DNA of 64,000 nucleotides from Medicago truncatula (Eukaryota > Streptophyta > Magnoliopsida > Fabales > Fabaceae), in NCBI RefSeq assembly GCF_003473485.1, contig NC_053043.1, forward strand, positions 4,102,001 through 4,166,000, read 5' to 3'. A program made the position numbers and the translations under genes. Within the stretch, counting starts at the first letter, position 1; every line of letters starts with the position of its first letter. The notes beneath the pieces are model-generated. The model made no database searches. It was not told the origin of the DNA and saw nothing but the letters and a program-made list of their open reading frames with translations. Below are positions 56,824 through 64,000 of this stretch, piece by piece.

Positions 56824-58640
56824 TTTATATAAGAAAAAAAAAAAGTCTAATAAGCATTGTCATGTCATTAAGAAATATAGGCTTAAAATTCTTTAAAAAA
56901 TAAATAAATATAGGCTTAAATATGTCTATAGTCTTTGTGAATAGAGCTTTTTTGAATTTTAATATGTACTTACTAATCCTTCCAAAATTTTCCTACAATT
57001 TCTAATCACTTAAAATTTGGTCTTAATTACTTCAGATTGCACATGTGGCAAGTGATTACTTACGTGGCTCCAGCTGATTGGATAAGCACCTCGCTGACTC
57101 AGCTTTTTACATGTGAACTTTCCATTTCACCCTTAATCAACCAATATATGTGCAGAATGACCAAAATACCCATGGGTTTCCAATTCCCTCTCTTCTTCCT
57201 TGTTCAAACCATTTTCTCTTCTCCTCAATATTTTCCCTTTCTTCTTCCTTCTTACACAAACCCTAATTTCACCGACCCATTATTAACCGAATTTGAATTT
57301 CTCACTAAAACCATTCGCAATCATCGATTTGTGCTTGTATCAACGAAGTCATAACAAAACAACAACGACAACAATTTTCACCAGAAAATCTCAAACCCAA
57401 ATAGTCTGAGACCCACGAAAACCAAAGAACCACCGGCAAGCATCAACGATACACCACAAAACCCACCAACGTCTCAGCCAAACGAAACAAATAAAAAACA
57501 CCAAAAACACAAATCAACCTTTACGACGACATAGAGCAACCGCACGTTAGAAAGGTACAACAGTGCGGAGGACAGAGACCCTTGTTGCACCACCATCCAT
57601 TTGATCTACATGATGACAACGGCGGATTTGGAATTTGTGTGAGGAAGAAAGAAGTACGGCGGTTCTAGGTTTAGAAAAAAAGCCCGCAATTTTAAAAAAG
57701 AATATGTACACAAAAGTCAGCCCAAAAGAGCTGAAAAAGGACTGTTTTCTTTATATATAGTATAAATAATAGATGGTTGAGGAACACACAACATAACCTT
57801 CGTACATCTCTGGAACTAGGTTCTGAGACTAACATTCATTTTTTTTTTGTTACAAAAAAAATTAGGTGAATTGATCTCCGAAGACTCACCAAGATGAGAG
57901 TAGGTTTCAAAGGTCAGCAAGAGCTAACATTGGTATTTACATATACCACTAATCAAAGACGTCATAACTGACAACATAAGTCAAACTCACAGCATCATGG
58001 ATGACATTCATCAAGGACAATAGATTTATTTTCTTAGTGATTTTTAAAAAAAAAATAAGATTAATAAATTTTGATTGAATTTAATAATCGATTTAGCACC
58101 GATCAAAATATGAAACTAACGAGAAACTCTTGTATGGGCACAATCCTAAATGAAAAATATTTGAGTACATTCACATCAAATAAAAAAAGTTAAATGAAAA
58201 TAAAACAAGATGATGTTGATTGATGTATTACATTATTTTAATTTTAATTTTTTCATTTGATGTGAGAGTGCCTAAATATTTTTCATTCGAGGTTGTGATC
58301 ATAAAAGAATTTCCCGAAACTAACATATCACCCAATTATATATAATCATTTTATGTTTTGAAGAGATATTTAATTATTTTTAAGTAAATTTATTTTTGGA
58401 TTGATTTTGCATTATGGTAATAAAAACAGAAGGAAAAATGATAATCGGTGTCTTCGGGGCATTGATTAAGCATCAAATAAAGTAAATTTTTATTAAAAGT
58501 AATGTAATTATTACTGAATAAAAAGTGACGGTTTATATTTCTAAGAGAGAAAATAAACATTTTATTTATAACCCAAAACAGAAATACAGGTGGCACCTTA
58601 AAACATAATCGCTACCAGAAATCTCTTCCAAATATTCCCA
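56824..58640. other. Intergenic stretch, no gene recognised
   Basis: A frame at 57037-57354 (105 codons) has a hydrophobic FPLFFLVQTIFSSPQYFPF stretch but no conserved pattern. The rest is AT-rich. The final part before 58641 is the distal promoter of the first DnaJ gene. Confidence 0.4.
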
Positions 58641-58648
58641 CACGCCTC

Positions 58649-58699
58649 GAAAGTTCTACACTCTTCTGGTATTGCGACTTCATTACACACCTTCCAGAA
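58649..58699 (+). promoter_or_regulatory. Candidate heat-shock elements upstream of DnaJ gene 1
   Basis: Two dyads with the heat-shock-factor core are present: GAAAGTTC (58649-58656) and TTCCAGAA (58692-58699). They lie 134-184 bases upstream of the ATG. One more GAA and one TTC nearby (58618, 58626) are not correctly spaced. The TATA box could not be placed. Confidence 0.35.
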
Positions 58700-58832
58700 A
58701 AATCCTTCTCCTTTTTATTCTCTCTGTTAACCCCATTACTCATTGAATCATCATCGATACCGAATTCTGATAAAACCATTGAAACCATCGCATCGTAAAC
58801 AATTCAGCAAAAAGTCACAACGCAAGAGAACC

Positions 58833-60348
58833 ATGGGGGTAGACTACTACAAGATTTTGAAGGTTGACAAGAATGCCACAGAAGAAGAGTTGAAGAAAGC
58901 TTACAGAAAACTTGCCATGAAATGGCACCCTGATAAGAATCCCTCAAATAAAAAAGACGCTGAAGCCAAATTCAAAGAGATATCCGAAGCTTATGAGGTA
59001 ACATTACGTTTTCTTTAATCTCTGTTACTAGTTGTCGTTCTAACTCATAGAAATTCTGATCTGAATATGATTTATTTGATGAAGGTTCTAAGTGATCCAC
59101 AAAAGAAAGCAATTTATGATCAATATGGAGAAGAAGGACTTAAAGGGCAAGTACCACCACCTCAAGATGCTACATTCTTCCAAAGTGGAGATGGGCCAAC
59201 AACGTTTAGGTTCAATCCAAGAAATGCAAACGATATCTTTGCAGAGTTTTTCGGGTTTTCAAGTCCGTTTGGAGGAATGGGAGCTGGTGGGAATGGAATG
59301 AGAGGTGGAGCAAGGTCCTTTGGTGGAATGTTTGGTGGTGATGATCATATGTTTTCTTCATTTGATGAAGGTAGGCCTATGCGTCAGCAGGGTCCTCGCA
59401 AGGCAGCTGCTATTGAAAATAGATTGCCTTGTAGTCTTGAGGAACTCTATAAAGGGACTACCAAAAAGATGAAGATTTCAAGGGAAATTGCAGATGCAAG
59501 TGGGTATGTATTATTTGCATAAAATTTCATTCCATTCTATTTATTGTTAGAGTCTAACCTTTTAGCAATTAACAATGTTATTTGTTGTAAATCACTACAT
59601 GTTGGTTGATTATTCTAAACAGTGTTACTATGAAGCATTAGCCATGCTTCACGTCCGTCACCAACATGTATATTTACACTGAATTATATAAATATAATTT
59701 TCTTAAATTGTTAGTGGTGTCGGCGTGTCAGTGTCCGGGTCGTGTTCGGTGTCCGTATCCGAATCCGTGTTTTATTGACTAGATCTAATTATCAATGTAG
59801 ACATTAAAATAGGATATCAATGAGTCTTATGTTTAGGAAATAAGGTCCAGTTTTGGCTGAATTTTTTGCTGGTTTGATTAAATTTGTCTGGTGGTTTATC
59901 TCTTTGCAGGAAAACTATGCCAGTGGAGGAAATCTTAACAATTGAAGTGAAACCAGGTTGGAAAAAGGGGACAAAAATCACATTCCCTGAGAAAGGAAAT
60001 GAGCAACCAAATGTGATACCAGCAGATCTTATATTTGTTATTGATGAGAAACCACATGGCGTATTTACAAGAGATGGCAATGATTTGGTTGCAACACAGA
60101 AGATATCACTTGCAGAAGCTTTAACAGGTTACACTGTTCGTCTCACAACACTAGATGGCAGGGTTCTGAATGTTCCTATTAACAATGTGATTCATCCTAG
60201 CTATGAAGAGGTTATTCCAAAGGAAGGTATGCCTATTCCAAAAGATCCTTCAAAGAAGGGTAATCTTAGGATCAAATTCAATATCAAGTTTCCAGCAAGG
60301 TTGACTTCTGAGCAGAAAATTGGAATCAAGAAACTTCTGGCACCGTAG
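58833..60348 (+). CDS. Class B DnaJ/Hsp40 co-chaperone (gene 1 of a tandem pair)
   Basis: Three exons, 58833-58997, 59085-59503 and 59910-60348, encode 340 residues. The start is [11 protein letters not shown], the conserved J-domain opening; 30 upstream in-frame codons are leader. The J domain covers residues 1-67, with the HPD tripeptide at 32-34 in WHPDKN, which stimulates Hsp70 ATPase. A Gly/Phe-rich linker with many Met-Gly pairs follows (about 90-150). Then come two beta-barrel client-binding domains ([36 protein letters not shown]) and a C-terminal dimerisation part ([14 protein letters not shown]). The DnaJ zinc finger is absent, as expected for class B (human DNAJB1-like). No targeting signal is seen, so it is cytosolic or nuclear. 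The length is normal. Confidence 0.97.
59712..59772. repeat. GTGTCNG-type simple repeat in DnaJ intron 2
   Basis: A GC-richer stretch contains irregular repeats of GTGTC(A/C/G)G and TCCG (GGTGTCGGCGTGTCAGTGTC; CGGTGTCCGTATCCG). It is a short minisatellite-like tract in an otherwise AT-rich intron. Confidence 0.6.
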
Positions 60349-60569
60349 TGGATCCACAAGCATCCATTGTGAAGTGTATAGTCTTCCAAACCTTAGTTTG
60401 AGTTCTTTCACAACTTTTCTTATAGGATTTTTTATTTTTGGTATGTAGTTTTTGTGTGTAATTTGTTTCACACCTTCAACATTGAGGACTGAGGAATCAC
60501 ATTTCTAGAGTTCTTAAAATTGACGTGTGATTGGAATATGCATTGTTCATTAGTTTAATACTTTTACAT

Positions 60570-60667
60570 AAAAAGTTATGCCAGTATGTGGAAATGAATT
60601 GGTATGTCATTAAGAAAAAAACAGAAAAAGTTATGCCAGTATGTGGAAACGAATTGGTATATCATTA
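60570..60667. repeat. Two-copy tandem duplication, 55-bp period
   Basis: AAAAAGTTATGCCAGTATGT followed by GGAAA(T/C)GAATTGGTAT(G/A)TCATTA occurs twice downstream of DnaJ gene 1. Confidence 0.9.
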
Positions 60668-61281
60668 TGAAAGAAAATAATTATACAGAATGAGATAAAT
60701 AACTAACGTGGAAAATGAAAAATTACCGGGGAGTTCGATAAAATCATAAACTGATCAAAAAAAACTAAAAATCTCAAAAAATCTAATATTTTTGGATGCG
60801 TTTAAATTTAATTTTGTGAAAATTGCTAAGATTAGATTGGATTTTGGATCGGGTTTTGTTAATTTATACAGAGTTGAAATTATATAAATAAGATGAGTAA
60901 TATTGTTAAAAATTTCAAGTGTAAAACAAATGGATGATATGAATAAATAATATGTATAAAAAAATAGAATTTTTTTTTAAGGAAAAACAATAGTAATTTG
61001 TTGGAATTGGAAAGAAGAAAAGTAACTAACAATTTATTTTAGGGAGCTCACTTGTTTGTTATAAGAAAAATAAAACACATTAAATTCATTTGAAGGTTTA
61101 TTGGTTTATTAAGATGAAGGTATAATATGAATTTATTGATGAATTAAAATGAAGTACAATTAACTTTCATTAAATAAGAATTATAATTAGATCAATAGTT
61201 CCTTCAAAAATAACTAGACCAATAGTGTTTTTTTTTTAACGAATTTTCTATTATAATTGGACAGCTTCCAACCTTTAAATC

Positions 61282-61360
61282 TTTTGTGGTGGTCGGAATT
61301 CGAACTCCAGACGACTTTGCATATATGCATTGTTTTTACAACTGAGTCAAGTTTACGGAC
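61282..61360 (-). mobile_element. Short tRNA-derived SINE
   Basis: Minus strand: CTTGACTCAGTTGTAAAAAC, AATGCATATATGCAAAG, GGAGTTCGAATTCC and a short CCACCACAAAAG end. The flanks CCAACCTTT and CCAACTTTC may be a diverged duplication. Confidence 0.65.
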
Positions 61361-62251
61361 CAACTTTCTTAAAAAAAAAAGAAGAAGAAAAAAAAGTTTA
61401 CCGGACCAACCTTTAGATTTAAATGTGTGAAGTTGCTGATATAATTTAGATCGCTTAATCTTAAACCAGTGGCAGATCTCAATTACTATATGAAACGGTG
61501 TACCTACAACTTCAACGATTCCAGGTCTTATAATTTATAACTATCCCATAGTCATATACCATGCTGGTCAATGTAAAATCATTTGGTGAACTATCTTTTG
61601 GTCAAAAAACAAAAATCTTTTAAACTCGTGTATCGCGTGGAGATATTATATAAATAAAAAAAATGAAAATCTATTTAATTTATACCTCTATACCAATATA
61701 ATATCATATCACCCTTTTACAATATTATTTAAAATTTTAATTTAAAAAATCAGTTAAATCTTTTTTTTTTTTTGGTATTAAATTACCAAGTTAAATCTTA
61801 TTTAATAGGAACAATCTCATTGTATTAAACATAAAAAAACGGTAAATATAATTTTTTTTTTTAAAGGAAGTAAATATAATAATTATAAGTATTAGTAGAA
61901 TAGAACCTAGAATAATGAAACAATCAAGCTAAAGTGATAAATGAGTTTCACGAAAGACGAATCGTTCGGGAGAACCGAGCACGATTTTTGAGTTTGAAAC
62001 ATGGCTGAATTCCAAGTTATTAGACCTCTGGAACCTAGAATGATAAAAAAAAAAAAAAAAAAAAAGGAATGGAATCTAGAATATTAATATAGAGTAAATA
62101 TCAAATGAATGGCTATATCCACAGAGTATTTCCTTTTTACCGTCTTTCTAGAAAAAATAGAAATAATGAATTTGATTAGATAGAATACTAAGATATTCCT
62201 TTCTTGATACGAAACTATAGGGATATTTGGTTAATATTTACAAATTACAAA

Positions 62252-62285
<34 letters not shown>

Positions 62286-62431
62286 GAAGTGTTTCTGATC
62301 AACAATTGTATTCTTTACCATAGTCCTGTTGAATAATAATCATTACACAATCCAGAAACAAGACAAAAAAGTTGAAGAAAAGAAAGGTCTATCCTGAGTG
62401 GAAGAGAAGATTGAAAGCAAAGTAGTTGAAG

Positions 62432-63761
62432 ATGGGTTTGGACTACTATGAGATTTTGGAGGTTGACAAGAATGCCACAGACGATGAATTGAAGAAAGCA
62501 TATAGAAAACTTGCCATGAAATGGCACCCTGACAAGAATCCTGACAATAAGAATGATGCTGAGACTAAATTCAAACTCATATCTGAAGCATATGAGGTAT
62601 ATGTAACTTCATCTTGTTTTTAGTTTAGTTCAATTGCTACAAAACTATGGTCAACCTGTCATTATTGATGTTTCTGATGATGTTGTTAGTTACAGATCAG
62701 ATTGCCTTGTTTTTCTGTTTTGGTCAGATTTTTTGTTTGTTTATGTTGTCCATTTTCTTTTGGTTTATGTTTAAGCCTTGATTGATTTTAGCTTATAATG
62801 ATGATTAATTTTATGTGTCATATTGAGATCCAATTTGATGGCTATATTCTGTAATATACAGTCGGAAGAAAACTGAGGATCCCCTTAGAATGGTCAAAGA
62901 ATTTTATGAATTTAGGACTTTGACCCTTACCAAAATCCTCAATTTTCAATTTTTTTCCTTCATTATCCAATCTGAATGTGGCTTTATTTGTGATATTCTA
63001 AGTACGGATTGCCATGTAATGTTACCTTGGTATATGGAAAAACATATTTTAGTATAGGTCAAACTCTTAAACTGATCTTAGTTACTTCAAAGGATTCTCT
63101 ACGCAGTTTGCACGATAATGTTACCTTGGTTTTACCAAAATAAAAGAATTGTGCGCTGTTGAGTCAGTTAGTTTCTTACTACTTAGTTTCCATCATTCAG
63201 TAAAATTTCAATTTCAGTTAGTTTTCATCAATTCATGCACAAACTCTTTGTCTATCCATGTTTGTGGGGATGTACAAAACATGAAATGTTCACAGAATCT
63301 GACTTAGTATATTGATTTGGTTTCATGAAGGTTCTAAGTGATCCGCAAAAGAGAGCAATTTATGATCAGTATGGAGAAAGCAACCTTAAAAATGGAATGC
63401 CTACAGCAGGTGACAATGCAGCTCCATACTTCCAAACTCATGATGGCAGAAGGTTTAGGTTCAATCCCAGAAGTGCAGATGGCATATTTGCAGAAGTTTT
63501 TGGCTTTTCAAGCCCTTATGGAGGAATGGGAATGAGGGGTGGCGGCTGCAGAGGCATGGGCATGAGGGGTCAGTCGTGGGTGTCCAGGTCTTTTGGCGAT
63601 ATTTTTGGCAAAGATGTATTTGGAGAAAGCAGACAAACGAGTCAAGCTCCGAGACGCAAGGCACCTCCCATTGAAAATAAATTGCCTTGCAGCCTTGAGG
63701 AACTTTATAAAGGCACTACCAAAAAGATGAAGATCTCAAGGGAAATTGCATACGCAAGCGG
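62432..63761 (+). CDS. Class B DnaJ/Hsp40 co-chaperone (gene 2, cut by the window end)
   Basis: Exon 1 is 62432-62596 and exon 2 is 63331-63761. The third exon, carrying most of the client-binding region, lies beyond base 64000. The 198 residues present begin [11 protein letters not shown] and keep HPD at 32-34. Intron positions and phases are identical to gene 1 (after SEAYE, and inside the Gly codon after Ser). Exon sequence is close to gene 1, for example [20 protein letters not shown] is the same. The Gly/Met-rich linker differs more ([17 protein letters not shown]). Intron 1 is 734 bases against 87 in gene 1. This is a tandem duplicate in the same orientation. Confidence 0.95.
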
Positions 63762-64000
63762 GTAAATGCTCTTCTCCGCGCTTTTTAATGAGCAGAATGG
63801 GTGTTTTTTTGTTGGATTTGTTGATATATAAAGTTTCAATACATTTCTAACTGGCAGTGTAAATTAGTTTTACACTGAAACATATTGCCACATAAATCAA
63901 CTTCGCAACTGCATTTTACAATAACTGCAAAATACAAGATTCTCATTAGACGTTACTTACTGTGTATTCCTGTTCCCTTTCGCTTGTTATGTGTGTTTGC

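Larger units (their letters stand above)
60349..62431. other. Spacer between the two DnaJ genes
   Basis: It starts with the 3' untranslated region of gene 1. It contains a two-copy duplication at 60570-60667, a SINE at 61282-61360, a poly(A) tract of 29 at 62255-62283 and an (A)n run at about 62045-62065. No gene is visible. Confidence 0.5.

Noticed and set aside
57037-57354. 105-codon frame with a hydrophobic segment
   Set aside because: No conserved motif, no start context or splice support; lies in non-coding, repeat-like sequence.

Overview
The window is plant nuclear DNA, very probably from a papilionoid legume (Medicago/clover/pea type). The evidence is AT-rich sequence, genes split by many GT-AG introns, chloroplast or mitochondrial presequences, and dense small plant transposons: Stowaway, Tourist, hAT and Mutator-type MITEs, short tRNA-derived SINEs and solo LTRs. 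The legume assignment rests on the look of these repeats and is an inference. Nothing prokaryotic, viral or organellar was seen.

Layout, left to right: (1) 1.0-2.7 kb, plus strand: a two-exon single OB-fold protein. (2) 6.6-8.1 kb, minus: a 91-residue NUCLEAR FUSION DEFECTIVE 6-like mitochondrial protein with a nested pair of Tourist MITEs in its second intron. (3) 9.8-12.7 kb, minus: a plant-specific 150-residue protein of unknown function with a four-codon first exon and a long hairpin in intron 2. (4) 13-19 kb: repeats, including a poly(A) retroposon split by a 1.24-kb solo LTR. (5) 19.8-20.6 kb, minus: a secreted Asn/Tyr-rich E6-like protein. (6) 21-30.5 kb: repeat-rich, with Mutator-type MITEs carrying 9-bp target duplications, a second solo LTR with two tandem arrays, a truncated SANTA-domain (KNL2-like) gene and a hAT element inside an LTR-like sequence. 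(7) 30.6-31.0 kb, minus: an intronless 150-residue conserved plant protein. (8) 33.1-36.8 kb, minus: a nine-exon coiled-coil protein with a signal peptide and a C-terminal membrane anchor. (9) 39.4-54.0 kb, minus: a 22-exon, 989-residue alpha-glucan phosphorylase. (10) 58.8 kb to the right edge, plus: two tandem class B DnaJ (Hsp40) genes, the second cut by the window end.

The most interesting gene is the phosphorylase. It has a plastid-type presequence, then an ACT domain (a small-molecule-binding regulatory fold), then a complete glucan phosphorylase domain. It lacks the roughly 80-residue insertion typical of plastidial Pho1 and differs from the family consensus at several active-site-proximal motifs. 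The fusion suggests an allosterically regulated glucan phosphorylase distinct from classical Pho1 and Pho2.

The genes do not form a functional cluster. Only the two DnaJ genes are clearly related, by tandem duplication. All intron-exon models were built by eye from splice signals and reading-frame continuity. Every multi-exon model listed as CDS closes in frame, except the last DnaJ, which runs off the window.
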